This document shows positions 1 to 8,559 of a stretch of 64,000 nucleotides of DNA, piece after piece. The notes under the pieces were generated by a model that was not told the origin of the DNA, ran no database searches, and worked only from the letters and a program-made list of their open reading frames with translations. The position numbers and the translations under genes are program-made. The DNA is from Bacteroidota bacterium (GTDB lineage: Bacteria; Bacteroidota; Bacteroidia; Chitinophagales; Chitinophagaceae): assembly GCA_023386045.1 (NCBI GenBank), contig JAEWKK010000028.1:23026-87025 (forward strand), read 5' to 3'. Position 1 is the first letter of the stretch. Each line of letters starts with the position of its first letter.

Positions 1-352
1 GCAAAGAATAGAGCAGTGTCAGTGAAATATTCACCGGTAATACTTGAACATCGTTCAGTAATGCCCAGGCAGTTTCTTCATAAGTTTTTATAGAAGGATT
101 ATCTTCAGTATAACCCAGCTTGAATCTTATATAGGCATTCATATGACTGTCGGCCACATGATGCACCACCTGGTGAACGGTCCATCCGCCCTCTCTGTAA
201 GGAGTATGCATTTGCTGCTCATTCAGGTTGGTAATTGCAGCTTCAAGAGCATTGGGCAGGAACTGAATATCACTCAGCCATTCATCTCTTAAGTCTTCTG
301 AAAATTCCTGGGGAATATATCGCCCGATGGGATACCTGAGATCTTCTGACAT
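1..352 (-). CDS. yfiT: YfiT/DinB-family metal-dependent hydrolase or thiol transferase, 3' end cut by window edge
   Basis: The first 117 codons are visible; the rest lies beyond base 1. The start is the ATG at 352, giving MSEDLRYPIGRYIPQEF, and the segment GGWTVHQVVHHVADSHMNAY is the hallmark of the YfiT branch of DinB-like four-helix proteins; the His in VVHH is one of the three metal-binding histidines, the others being past the edge. Family members in Bacillus are metal-dependent hydrolases or bacillithiol transferases that act in the cytoplasm on electrophiles. It is the last visible gene of a minus-strand run fbp, ABC ATPase, FKBP, yfiT, starting 20 bases after the FKBP stop. Family assignment is confident; the substrate is not known. 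Confidence 0.85.
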   Translation of the reverse strand, partial: MSEDLRYPIGRYIPQEFSEDLRDEWLSDIQFLPNALEAAITNLNEQQMHTPYREGGWTVHQVVHHVADSHMNAYIRFKLGYTEDNPSIKTYEETAWALLNDVQVLPVNISLTLLYSL

Positions 353-372
353 GATGATGGAATAAAAATGAA

Positions 373-810
373 TCAACCAACTATTTCAAGTAATTCAATT
401 TCGAATTGAAGAGTAGCTCCACCAGGAATATCACCACCTGCGCCTCTGTCGCCATAGGCCAGGTCGGAAGGAATCCACAATCTCCAGATGCTTCCAACAG
501 TCATCATGGGAATAGCTACCTGCCATCCTCGAATCAAGGCATTGAGAGGTGCTGTGAAAGGTTGGTTGCGCCTGTAGGAACTGTCAAATTCTTTTCCATT
601 TAAAAGGCTTCCTTTATAATGTGCCTTGATCTTGCTGTTGGCTGAAGGCTTCTCCCCTGTTCCTTCTTTTACTACCAGGTATTGCATGCCGCCTGGTAAT
701 TCCTGCACCCCGGGCTGATTTTTATTTGCCTGTAGGAAATCGATGCCTTTTTGTTTTTCTTCGTTCAGCTTATTATTCATGAACATTTTAAGTTTATCCT
801 GTATTGACAT
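373..810 (-). CDS. FKBP-type peptidyl-prolyl cis-trans isomerase
   Basis: A 145-residue cytoplasmic prolyl isomerase with a 35-residue charged N-terminal helix and one FKBP domain (about 38-145). The active-site positions of the family are present: Tyr65 (AHYKG), Asp76 (EFDSS), Trp96 (RGWQ), Tyr119 (AYGDRGAGG) and Phe136. There is no signal peptide or lipobox, unlike the exported FkpA/Mip type, so folding help in the cytoplasm is the likely role. It starts two bases after the stop of the ABC ATPase gene, which implies co-transcription and probably coupled translation. Whether it assists that transporter is unknown. Confidence 0.93.
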   Translation of the reverse strand: MSIQDKLKMFMNNKLNEEKQKGIDFLQANKNQPGVQELPGGMQYLVVKEGTGEKPSANSKIKAHYKGSLLNGKEFDSSYRRNQPFTAPLNALIRGWQVAIPMMTVGSIWRLWIPSDLAYGDRGAGGDIPGGATLQFEIELLEIVG

Positions 811-812
811 AA

Positions 813-1574
813 TTATGCTTCTCTTAATGAATGACCGGTAAGGTTGATGAATACATCTTCCAGGTTAGCATGCTTCATTTCTTTGGGCCGCTCAAAACCT
901 GTGGCCACCAGGTCATCAATCAACTGATCCGGACTGGCCATTGCAATGATCCTCCCTGAATCCACGATAGCCACACGATCGCAGAGATATTCCGCTTCAT
1001 CCATATAATGCGTGGTAATGATAACAGTTGTACCTCCCGACTGGATTTTCTTAACCAGGTCCCAAAGATTTCTTCTTGCCTGTGGATCAAGACCTGTGGT
1101 GGGTTCATCCAGGAATATGATCTTGGGGTCATTGATCAATGTAGTTGCAATGGAAAACCTTTGTTTCTGGCCACCACTCAACTCTTTCACTTTTGATTTT
1201 GCCTTATCACGCAAATTCACAAGATCAAGCAGTTCCATGGGATCCACTTTTCGATTGTACAAACCTGCAAAAAGATGAATCAACTGAATTAAATTCAATC
1301 CCGGGTAAAAACCACTGGTCTGCAACTGAACCCCAATAATTTTTTTGATCTCATTTGGTTGCTTATCCAAATCAAAACCATCAACTATTATTGTTCCACT
1401 GGTTTTTTCTCTTAGTGTTTCAATGATTTCCAGGGTGGTGGATTTGCCTGCACCATTAGGTCCAAGCAGTCCAAAGATCTCTCCTTCATAAACCTGGAAA
1501 CTGATGCCTTTTACAGCTTCAAAATCACCATAGCGTTTTACTAGTCCCTCAACAGATATGATCGTATTGTTCAA
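813..1574 (-). CDS. ABC transporter ATP-binding protein (DrrA/NodI-like, ABC-2 type)
   Basis: A 253-residue nucleotide-binding subunit. Visible motifs: Walker A GPNGAGKST (38-46), Q-loop near 85, signature LSGGQ (132-136), Walker B IIFLDE (152-157), D-loop GLDP and the switch His in TTHYMDEAE. The C-terminal segment ending in LEDVFINLTG is typical of ATPases serving ABC-2 permeases (drug, polysaccharide or natural-product export). No permease gene lies next to it: fbp is 15 bases upstream and an FKBP gene two bases downstream, so the membrane partner must be elsewhere in the genome. Substrate cannot be predicted. Confidence 0.93.
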   Translation of the reverse strand: MNNTIISVEGLVKRYGDFEAVKGISFQVYEGEIFGLLGPNGAGKSTTLEIIETLREKTSGTIIVDGFDLDKQPNEIKKIIGVQLQTSGFYPGLNLIQLIHLFAGLYNRKVDPMELLDLVNLRDKAKSKVKELSGGQKQRFSIATTLINDPKIIFLDEPTTGLDPQARRNLWDLVKKIQSGGTTVIITTHYMDEAEYLCDRVAIVDSGRIIAMASPDQLIDDLVATGFERPKEMKHANLEDVFINLTGHSLREA

Positions 1575-1589
1575 AATTTCTAAAGAGTT

Positions 1590-2621
1590 TTATTTTACCG
1601 TTTCCAGTTTTTCATCCAGGCAGGCTTCAAGTTCTTCCATCATTTTTTTGCTCCCGATGAATAATGGAGTTCGCTGGTGCAATTCAGTAGGCAGGATGTC
1701 GAGGATCCTGTCTTTCCCATTGGTGGCCTTTCCTCCTGCCACTTCAGTGATGAATGCAAATGGATTGCACTCATACAGGAGACGTAACTTGCCTTTTGGC
1801 TTATCGGTGGTGCCAGGATACATAAAAATGCCACCCTTGATCAGGTTGCGATGCACATCGGCTACCATGCTTCCAATATATCGTTGTGAATAAGGTCCGC
1901 CATTTTCCTTGGTCTTGTGCTGGCAATCTGTAATGTATTTTTTCACACCATCAGTGTACTGGAAATAATTGCCATGATTCACCGAATAGATCTTTCCTTT
2001 TTCAGGGCATTTGATATCAGGATGGCTTAGGCAGAATTCACCAATAGATGGATCAAGTGTAAAGCCATTCACCCCTCTCCTGGTGGCATACACCAGCATA
2101 GTGGAAGAACCGTAAACTATATAACCAGCTGCTACCTGGTTTTTTCCTTTCTGCAAAAAATCTTCTCTTGTTACAGGCGTTCCTCTTTCCGATACACGAC
2201 GGTAAATACTGAATATGGTTCCTATGGATACATTCACATCAATATTGCCACTTCCGTCAAGCGGATCGAATAAACATACATATTTGGAATTGCGGCTTAC
2301 TTCATCATCAAAACCAACAAAATCATCCAGCTCTTCAGATGCGATTCCCGCACAGCTGATCCCATGACCCAGCACACCCATGAATTGATTGTTGGCAAAT
2401 ACATCCAGCTTTTTTACATCTTCTCCCTGAACATTAATGGTTCCTTCATCTCCCAAAATATCCACCAGCCCTGCCTTGTTCACTTCCACATTTACCCGCT
2501 TTGCAGCTAAACCAATATCGCGTAACAGGCTGCTCAACTCTCCTGTTGCCTGCGGGAACTGTCTTAATTGCTGAATTGTAAACTCATCCAGCGTCAGGAT
2601 CTGTCTGTTAATAGCACTCAT
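1590..2621 (-). CDS. fbp: Class I fructose-1,6-bisphosphatase
   Basis: Hydrolyses fructose 1,6-bisphosphate to fructose 6-phosphate, the committed cytoplasmic step of gluconeogenesis. The 343-residue length is normal for the class I enzyme. The metal-binding signature [12 protein letters not shown] is at about 117-128, and the sugar-phosphate-binding stretch [14 protein letters not shown] follows in the second half. The ATG at 2621 is preceded on the minus strand by a TAnnTTTG box (2652-2645), which supports this start. First gene of the cluster with the ABC ATPase and FKBP isomerase (gaps of 15 and 2 bases). Confidence 0.97.
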   Translation of the reverse strand: MSAINRQILTLDEFTIQQLRQFPQATGELSSLLRDIGLAAKRVNVEVNKAGLVDILGDEGTINVQGEDVKKLDVFANNQFMGVLGHGISCAGIASEELDDFVGFDDEVSRNSKYVCLFDPLDGSGNIDVNVSIGTIFSIYRRVSERGTPVTREDFLQKGKNQVAAGYIVYGSSTMLVYATRRGVNGFTLDPSIGEFCLSHPDIKCPEKGKIYSVNHGNYFQYTDGVKKYITDCQHKTKENGGPYSQRYIGSMVADVHRNLIKGGIFMYPGTTDKPKGKLRLLYECNPFAFITEVAGGKATNGKDRILDILPTELHQRTPLFIGSKKMMEELEACLDEKLETVK

Positions 2622-2644
2622 GCAATCGTCTTTTTTAGTTTCAA

Positions 2645-2652
2645 CAAATGTA
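2645..2652 (-). promoter_or_regulatory. Minus-7 promoter box (TAnnTTTG) for fbp cluster
   Basis: On the minus strand this reads TACATTTG, a full match to the Bacteroidota minus-7 consensus TAnnTTTG, 23 bases before the fbp ATG. No clear minus-33 TTTG at the right spacing was found, so the call rests on the minus-7 box and its position. Confidence 0.55.
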
Positions 2653-2710
2653 AGGCAAACAGGCTTAAGGCCGGTTCGACTCCAGCTTTCATGTCATCAT
2701 AATTCTCAAC

Positions 2711-2748
2711 TAAAAGAATAAAAAAAAGCCTCCTGCAATGAGGAGGCT
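2711..2748 (-). terminator. Rho-independent terminator of the T9SS esterase gene
   Basis: Perfect 8-bp stem (AGCCTCCT at 2727-2734 against AGGAGGCT at 2741-2748) with a 6-base loop; on the minus strand it is followed by a run of seven T. It sits 18 bases past the stop of the 2766-4814 gene. Confidence 0.85.
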
Positions 2749-2765
2749 ATGGATAATCGAACAGC

Positions 2766-4814
2766 TTATTGCTTTATAAACCTGATGGTCTTTATTTCAC
2801 CATTCCACTTAACCATTAAGGTATATGCACCTTTGGAAAGAATAGAAAGATCCAGTGTCAACTGATTGCTGCCCTGAAGCAATTGCCTTTCACCTTGCAT
2901 AGTCACGGCTCCCTTATTATCAGCAACAGTAAATTCCATCCTGCCTGTCATCAACACATCCATTTGCAACTGGGCCATATCTCTTACCGGGTTAGGAAAC
3001 AGGCTCATTCCATTGGTTCCACTGCAATTGTTTTTAATAATGGAACTGTAGGTTTTTCTTCCATCCGCATCGTTAGCGATCACTCTATAGAAACCACCAG
3101 CACTTACATCTTTATATACATAGCTTTGTTCAGAACCATTTTGTCCTGTTGCGGGAATGGTTGCTATCTTATCCCAGTTCCTTCCGTCCCTGCTTCTTTC
3201 AAGAGAAAAATTCAAAGTATTTTCTTCCATTGAAGTGATCCAGGTTAATTGTACCGTTCCATTGTTGCACTGGCTGTTGAATAAAGTAAAGTTTACAGGT
3301 AATGGACTTGCTGATGCTCCCAGGCTAAGTACCTGCAGCCAGTTCATATAAAAAGGATTGGGACCAATGGATTCAATGCGAATGACCTGAGTTCCTGAGA
3401 TCAGAGGAATGGTAGTACTTAACGTGGCGTAGGTATCCCAGGTAGGTGTGCCCCAGGCGGTCAAAGTATCGAGAATTGTACCCCCTGAATTCTTGATTAG
3501 AAACTGGCTTGCTCCAGCATTGGCGGATATTCTGAACCTGATGGTATAGCTGCTGGTGAGTGGCACTGTAATATTATAGGTCATGAAATCACCATTGTCT
3601 ATACTCTGTACTGTATTGCCGCCACCTTCGTCTGTTGTTGCAGCGATACTAACGCCGCTCATGCTTGCATAGTTTTCAGCTTCGATCCTTGCCGGGTAAA
3701 CGGTTACAGCCACATCATCATAAGCAGTCGCTCCTGTATTGGGTGAGATGGTAACCCTGAAAATATAGGTTCCTTCTACAAGTCCGGAAACGGTAGGATT
3801 GGAAACATTAGTTGCACTGAATCCAGCTGTAGAGGGTCCGGAGATTTGTTGCCAGCTGTAAGAAGTTGCCGTGCTACCAGTTGCTGTCCATGAAGCATTC
3901 AATTGTGTTGAATTAACAGGCAGTGTGAGATTCACATCATTTCCTGCGAAAGCATTGGTTGGTGTAGTGCTGAACTGCAGCATCCATTCATAGATATTCT
4001 GGCTATTTTCTGTATACAATCTATTTAATGGAAAATACCAGGATTCATGAGGAGTAACTCCAGGAAAAATTGTTGCTTTAGCTTGTGGAATAGATGGTGT
4101 TGGGTTATTGATCAGGTCCACAAAATCTTTTGTAAAAGCACTTGGAACACCTAAATCCAGTTCATTATGAAAACCCCAGACTGCCACATTCGAATTCCTG
4201 ATCACATCAGCTTTTTCTTTTGAAGGAAAAGAAACCCCGCTGAAAGGCAGGATGGCTGCCAGCCGGTTGGCATAGGCCGAATTTGCTGAAGCATAATCCC
4301 AGACTATTCCGCCTCCAAAACTGTTACCGGAAAGATAGATCCTGGTAGTATCTACATTATAATTGGCGACTGTATAATCCACAAGGTCGTTTACCTGTTG
4401 TGAACTGGGAAGTGTTGCGCTGAATGTAACGAACTGCGGCACCACCACTATAAATTTATAAACCGTACCATTGACAGTATAAGAAACCGGCCAGGCGTTA
4501 TTCATGACCTGGTCCTGCGGATATCCATCCCCAATAGATAATGATGTTCCAGTGATCATGGATTGAAGCGAAGCAAGGTCACCAGAACCAGTTGAACCCA
4601 GTCCCTGAATGAAGATCAACAGAGGATATCTCACGGAAGGATCAGAGGGATTATAACCGCTGGGCAGAATTTCCAGATAACCATTGAGGTTGGAATTGAT
4701 ATTTACATTGGGCCTTGGCGTTAAGGTGGCCTGGCTAAATGAGCTTAAGGGTATGGTCTGAATAGTAAATAAGGTCAAAGCACCCAACAGCAGCCTTTTC
4801 ACAGTTTTCATCAT
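2766..4814 (-). CDS. Secreted alpha/beta-hydrolase (esterase-like) with PKD-like and CBM6-like domains and T9SS sorting domain
   Basis: A 682-residue multidomain exported enzyme. Order: signal peptide (1-28, cleavage after SFSQ); alpha/beta-hydrolase domain (about 40-285) with the nucleophile elbow SGNSFGG (Ser165) and a histidine in TPHESWYF as candidate catalytic base, resembling feruloyl/acetyl-xylan esterases and PHB depolymerases; a PKD/K319-type domain (about 290-380); a carbohydrate-binding CBM6-like domain beginning ARIEAENYA (about 382-500); a beta-rich linker; and a C-terminal Por secretion domain from SLFPNPV (about 605-682). The last signals type IX export and surface attachment or release. 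Substrate is inferred to be an esterified polysaccharide because of the CBM; this is not shown by the sequence. Confidence 0.85.
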   Translation of the reverse strand: MMKTVKRLLLGALTLFTIQTIPLSSFSQATLTPRPNVNINSNLNGYLEILPSGYNPSDPSVRYPLLIFIQGLGSTGSGDLASLQSMITGTSLSIGDGYPQDQVMNNAWPVSYTVNGTVYKFIVVVPQFVTFSATLPSSQQVNDLVDYTVANYNVDTTRIYLSGNSFGGGIVWDYASANSAYANRLAAILPFSGVSFPSKEKADVIRNSNVAVWGFHNELDLGVPSAFTKDFVDLINNPTPSIPQAKATIFPGVTPHESWYFPLNRLYTENSQNIYEWMLQFSTTPTNAFAGNDVNLTLPVNSTQLNASWTATGSTATSYSWQQISGPSTAGFSATNVSNPTVSGLVEGTYIFRVTISPNTGATAYDDVAVTVYPARIEAENYASMSGVSIAATTDEGGGNTVQSIDNGDFMTYNITVPLTSSYTIRFRISANAGASQFLIKNSGGTILDTLTAWGTPTWDTYATLSTTIPLISGTQVIRIESIGPNPFYMNWLQVLSLGASASPLPVNFTLFNSQCNNGTVQLTWITSMEENTLNFSLERSRDGRNWDKIATIPATGQNGSEQSYVYKDVSAGGFYRVIANDADGRKTYSSIIKNNCSGTNGMSLFPNPVRDMAQLQMDVLMTGRMEFTVADNKGAVTMQGERQLLQGSNQLTLDLSILSKGAYTLMVKWNGEIKTIRFIKQ

Positions 4815-5040
4815 AAATTTTTTGGCATTAGTGTATGAATAGATTGGATAGGAAACTGGAAGGAGTTCAAAGGGAAGGAATTCAAATATATAAACAATAT
4901 GAAAGCATCCAGAATTCAGATGCCTATATTTTTCAGTCAGAACTGCACAAAAACCTTGCCTTGCAACAATTTATGAATGATGTGATTTTCTAAGTCAAGC
5001 TTTTTGCTGGCTATGATCCAAACATCCATCTTTGCAGGCT

Positions 5041-6291
5041 ATGAAAGTTTTCAAATTTGGTGGAGCTTCGGTAAGTACGGCAGAAAGAATCAGAAATGTG
5101 GCGGCAATTCTTAAAGACTATCAGAACCAAAAGATCCTGATCGTAGTATCTGCCATGGGAAAGACCACCAACGCCCTTGAAAAACTGGTGGAAGCTTTTT
5201 ATGCCGGTGAAAAAGAAAAAGCATTCAGTTTATTTACGGCAATCAGGGCACAACATGATGATATTTCTCAACAACTGGGACTGGAGCTACCTCAACTCAT
5301 AGATTTTTATACTGAAGTGGAATGGTTGCTGCACGATAAACCAGTTCGCCACTATGATTATTATTATGACCAGGTGGTTTGTGTGGGCGAACTGCTTTCC
5401 ACTGCCATCGTAAGCGCTTACCTTGAAAAGGAAGGTTTGAAGAATGCCTGGCTGGATGTACGTGATGTGATCCGTACTGATGATAATTTCAGGGATGCGA
5501 AGATTGACTGGGAATTTACACGCTCAAGAATTGAAGCTGGCGTACTCCCTTTATTCCAGCAGTACGAACTGGTGCTGACCCAGGGTTTTATTGGGGCCAC
5601 AGATGAAAATGAAAGCACCACGCTTGGCAGGGAAGGAAGTGATTATACAGCGGCCGTATTCGCAAATCTTCTTAATGCTGAAAACCTGACTATCTGGAAA
5701 GATGTACAGGGAGTGATGAATGCCGACCCAAGGTTGTATGAAAAAGCACAGTGGATCAAAGAACTGAATTATCTTGAAGTGATAGAGATGGCTTATTATG
5801 GAGCTCAGGTGATCCACCCAAAAACCATCAAGCCTCTTCAAAACAAAAGCATCCCGCTTTATGTCAGGTCTTTTCTCCACCCAAAGGAAGAAGGAACCTG
5901 CATTCATAATCAACCTGTTCATCATCTCCCACCAATAATAGTTTTCAAAGAACAGCAAGCCATGGTGCAGCTGAATTCGAAAGATTTTTCTTTTGTTGGT
6001 GAGGGACTCACTGCTTCTGTGTATGGTATTTTTGAAAAACTAAAATTCAAACCCAATCTCACTCAAAATGCAGCCATCAGCCTGATGTGCATTGTCGATG
6101 ATCAGCCAGAAAAACTGGAAAATTTCGCACTGGAAACCACAAAGCTTTTTGATGTGCAGGTTACGAAAGGTCTTACACTGCTCACCATAAGACATTATAA
6201 TGAAGATATCCTTTCAGAATTTTTAAAAGGAAAAGAAACCGTTTTAAAGCAGCAAACTACAGACACCATCCAGGTATTGATGAAGGCATAG
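5041..6291 (+). CDS. lysC: Aspartate kinase, monofunctional
   Basis: Phosphorylates aspartate, the first step to lysine, threonine and methionine. The protein opens MKVFKFGGASVST, the ATP-binding KFGG signature found at the very N-terminus of this family, which fixes the start at the ATG 5041 rather than the in-frame TTG nine bases upstream. The kinase domain covers about 1-280 (with the substrate-binding stretch TLGREGSDYTAA), and the remaining part carries ACT-type regulatory segments; there is no homoserine dehydrogenase fusion. A near-consensus minus-7 box CATCTTTG ends at 5034, six bases before the ATG, so the transcript is probably almost leaderless. Confidence 0.95.
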   Translation: MKVFKFGGASVSTAERIRNVAAILKDYQNQKILIVVSAMGKTTNALEKLVEAFYAGEKEKAFSLFTAIRAQHDDISQQLGLELPQLIDFYTEVEWLLHDKPVRHYDYYYDQVVCVGELLSTAIVSAYLEKEGLKNAWLDVRDVIRTDDNFRDAKIDWEFTRSRIEAGVLPLFQQYELVLTQGFIGATDENESTTLGREGSDYTAAVFANLLNAENLTIWKDVQGVMNADPRLYEKAQWIKELNYLEVIEMAYYGAQVIHPKTIKPLQNKSIPLYVRSFLHPKEEGTCIHNQPVHHLPPIIVFKEQQAMVQLNSKDFSFVGEGLTASVYGIFEKLKFKPNLTQNAAISLMCIVDDQPEKLENFALETTKLFDVQVTKGLTLLTIRHYNEDILSEFLKGKETVLKQQTTDTIQVLMKA

Positions 6292-6303
6292 GCTATGTCA
6301 TAA

Positions 6304-6347
6304 AAGCCAAATCCTGCTTTGCACAAAGCATTGCAGGAATAAGGCTT
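6304..6347 (-). terminator. Likely terminator between convergent lysC and OM protein gene
   Basis: Nested inverted repeat: outer arms AAGCC/GGCTT (6304-6308 and 6343-6347) and inner arms ATCCTGC/GCAGGAAT. On the minus strand it is followed by TTTTATGA, so it best serves the minus-strand gene; the T-run is short. Confidence 0.5.
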
Positions 6348-6362
6348 GAGATGGCTATTTTA

Positions 6363-6839
6363 TCAGAAGCTTGCGATCAGGTTGAAGGAAAGCGTTTTCT
6401 GTTTGAATGAATACTGTGGCTCAAATCCAATGGCTTTTTTACCTCCCAAAGGCATCATGAAACGAAGGCCGGTTTTCAGATCAAAGCCAGTTTGCACACT
6501 GATCTCAGGTGCTGCAGTCAGGAAAACACTTCCCCTGACTCCAGGCTGTGTTAAACGGTAAGCACCTCTTATGTATAAACTTCCCCTGGTTCCAAAATCA
6601 GTAGAATCCTTTTGCATATAGGTCGATGACATTTTTTTGAAATTAAATCCTGCATAGATGCCGAAACGGCTTTCCATTCCCTGCACGCCGGCTTCAAGGC
6701 CAAATGCATATTTGGTATTGGCTTCGCGAGTATAATACATCGCAAACACGGGAGCAGACGGAGCACATTTATCATATTGCGCACTGGCTGTAAAACCTAT
6801 AATTGCACTGATGAACATGAGTAAAAAAATCTTTTTCAT
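6363..6839 (-). CDS. Small secreted outer-membrane beta-barrel-like protein, unknown function
   Basis: The start is placed at the Met that opens MKKIFLLMFISAIIG, a signal peptide cleaved after TASAQ, giving 158 residues; the longer open frame upstream has no export signal at its N-terminus and is rejected. The mature part alternates hydrophobic and polar residues and ends in an aromatic residue (LIASF), as small Bacteroidota beta-barrel proteins do. No enzyme motif is visible. It is convergent with lysC and divergent from alkB. Function not recognised. Confidence 0.7.
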   Translation of the reverse strand: MKKIFLLMFISAIIGFTASAQYDKCAPSAPVFAMYYTREANTKYAFGLEAGVQGMESRFGIYAGFNFKKMSSTYMQKDSTDFGTRGSLYIRGAYRLTQPGVRGSVFLTAAPEISVQTGFDLKTGLRFMMPLGGKKAIGFEPQYSFKQKTLSFNLIASF

Positions 6840-6974
6840 TTTGGTCTTGGTTTGGTTGTTTGATGATAAAACTCTGGTTTTGCCTTGCACCCCTACTGCC
6901 TCATGGTTAAGGAATCGTTAATCGGAATTGACAGTTATCCTTTGTGATGGCACAATGTTTCGGATAGGATCATT

Positions 6975-7544
6975 ATGTTATCCCTGTTTCCGGAAGAGCC
7001 TTTGTATCCTGAAGGATTTAGTTACCTGCCCGATTTTATTGATCAAAAAGAAGAAGCTGAATTGCTGGCAGCCATTGAACAACTCTCTCTTCACCCCATG
7101 AAATTCCAGGGTTATGAAGCCAAAAGAAAAGTGACCAGCTTTGGTTACGACTGGAGTTTTGAAAAAAGAATTCTTTCAAAAGGGAAAGAGATCCCTCCCG
7201 TTTTTACTCCATTGATTAAAAAATTATCCACTCATTTAAATATCAATCCTGATCAAATTGCTGAATTGCTTGTTACAGAATATCCGCCAGGATCTCTGAT
7301 CAACTGGCACAGGGATGCTCCTCCGTTTGATATCATAGCCGGCGTTTCATTGTTGTCGGATTGCGTGTTCAGACTAAGACCTCATGATAAATCAAAACAG
7401 GGAAGAAAGTCTATTGTCTCTATTCCTGTTCATCGCCGTTCCTTATATATAATGAAGAAAAGCGCAAGAAGCGAATGGCAACACAGCACAGCTGCTGTTA
7501 GTTCTACCCGGTATTCAATTACGGTGAGAACACTGAAGCGTTAA
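6975..7544 (+). CDS. alkB: AlkB-like 2-oxoglutarate/Fe(II)-dependent dioxygenase (DNA alkylation repair)
   Basis: A 189-residue oxygenase of the AlkB/ALKBH2 type, which removes methyl groups from 1-methyladenine and 3-methylcytosine. The iron-binding His-x-Asp pair is in INWHRDAPP, the distal His is in SEWQHST, and the 2-oxoglutarate-binding Arg is in RYSITVRTL near the C-terminus; the substrate-side motif VTEYPPGS is also present. It has no zinc or RNA-binding extension. The Ku gene follows on the same strand about 125 bases later, forming a small DNA-repair neighbourhood. Family assignment is firm; DNA rather than RNA or protein as substrate is inferred from similarity. Confidence 0.88.
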   Translation: MLSLFPEEPLYPEGFSYLPDFIDQKEEAELLAAIEQLSLHPMKFQGYEAKRKVTSFGYDWSFEKRILSKGKEIPPVFTPLIKKLSTHLNINPDQIAELLVTEYPPGSLINWHRDAPPFDIIAGVSLLSDCVFRLRPHDKSKQGRKSIVSIPVHRRSLYIMKKSARSEWQHSTAAVSSTRYSITVRTLKR

Positions 7545-7668
7545 GCGGATTCAACAGTTACATGTGAATATAATTGTGGATTACTTGCCAATAGTTTCCG
7601 GTTAAGGATGAGTGTCAGGGAACAGCCTTTGGATGAATATAAAAGATTCAATCATTAAAAACAATCTC

Positions 7669-8442
7669 ATGCGTTCAATCTGGAAAGGTTCTATAGGCTT
7701 TGGCCTCGTTAATATTCCTGTCAAACTATACAGTGCAACTGAAGAAAGTACTCTCGCTTTCATCACACTGGATAAAAACAACAATGCACGCATACGATAC
7801 AAAAAGATCAATGAAGCAACGGGTAAGGATGTAAAAGAAGGTGATATTGTAAAGGGTTATAAAATGGGTGAAGGATATGTGATCCTGGAAGAAGAAGATT
7901 TTAAAAAAGCAACTCCGGAAAAATATGACCACCTCGAGATCGTGCAATTTGTGACAGAAAAAGAAATTGATCCTGTCTACTATGAAAAGCCTTATTACCT
8001 GGAACCCGAAAAAACTGGTGCCCGTGCTTATGCCCTATTGCGTGATGCATTGAAAAAAGAAGGGAAGGCAGCACTGGGACCATTAGTATATCATAAAAGA
8101 GAGTGGATCTGCCTGATCAAACCAATGGGTGAATTACTGGTATTACATCGTCTCAGGTTTGCACAGGAGATCAGGGAAGCAAATGGTTTAACTCTGCCAA
8201 AAGCAGAGAGCAAAGGAGAAGAAATTAAAATGGCAACGATGCTGATCAACCAGTTAACCAAGCCATTCAAACCGGAGCAATTCCGTGATGAATTCTCTGA
8301 AAAACTGATAAAGGTGATAGAAGCAAAAGCCAAAGGAAAGACCACAAACTTCAAGCCTTTGAAGCTGGTACACTCAACCACAGAAGATCTCATGCAAAAG
8401 CTGAAGGCAAGTTTGAAGACACCGGCAAAAAAAGCTTCCTGA
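7669..8442 (+). CDS. ku: Ku protein, non-homologous end joining
   Basis: Bacterial Ku forms a homodimeric ring on double-strand DNA ends and recruits ligase D. The protein begins MRSIWKGSIGFGLVNIPVKLY, the usual N-terminus of bacterial Ku, so the start is the ATG at 7669 and not the upstream in-frame ATG at 7612. The beta-barrel core (about 1-200) includes the expected LEPEKTGARAYALLRDAL segment, and the tail (about 225-257) is lysine-rich, as in Ku proteins that bind DNA or LigD through the C-terminus. No ligD gene is in the window. Downstream of alkB on the same strand. Confidence 0.95.
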   Translation: MRSIWKGSIGFGLVNIPVKLYSATEESTLAFITLDKNNNARIRYKKINEATGKDVKEGDIVKGYKMGEGYVILEEEDFKKATPEKYDHLEIVQFVTEKEIDPVYYEKPYYLEPEKTGARAYALLRDALKKEGKAALGPLVYHKREWICLIKPMGELLVLHRLRFAQEIREANGLTLPKAESKGEEIKMATMLINQLTKPFKPEQFRDEFSEKLIKVIEAKAKGKTTNFKPLKLVHSTTEDLMQKLKASLKTPAKKAS

Positions 8443-8559
8443 TCTTATGGTTGTGCAGTAAGTGTTTTGTCTTATTATGAAAAGATTTCATAAGAGACAA
8501 CCCTTAAGCTTTAAAAAATATCTTTTTTTTGCGCTATCCTCCTCCATCTGCACTCAATC

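Noticed and set aside
5032..5040. TTG start of aspartate kinase
   Set aside because: Family N-terminus MKVFKFGG begins at 5041, and the TTG lies inside the near-consensus minus-7 box.
8470..8497. Terminator after ku
   Set aside because: The imperfect stem (TTATGAAA/TTCATAA) is AT-rich and not followed by a T-run.
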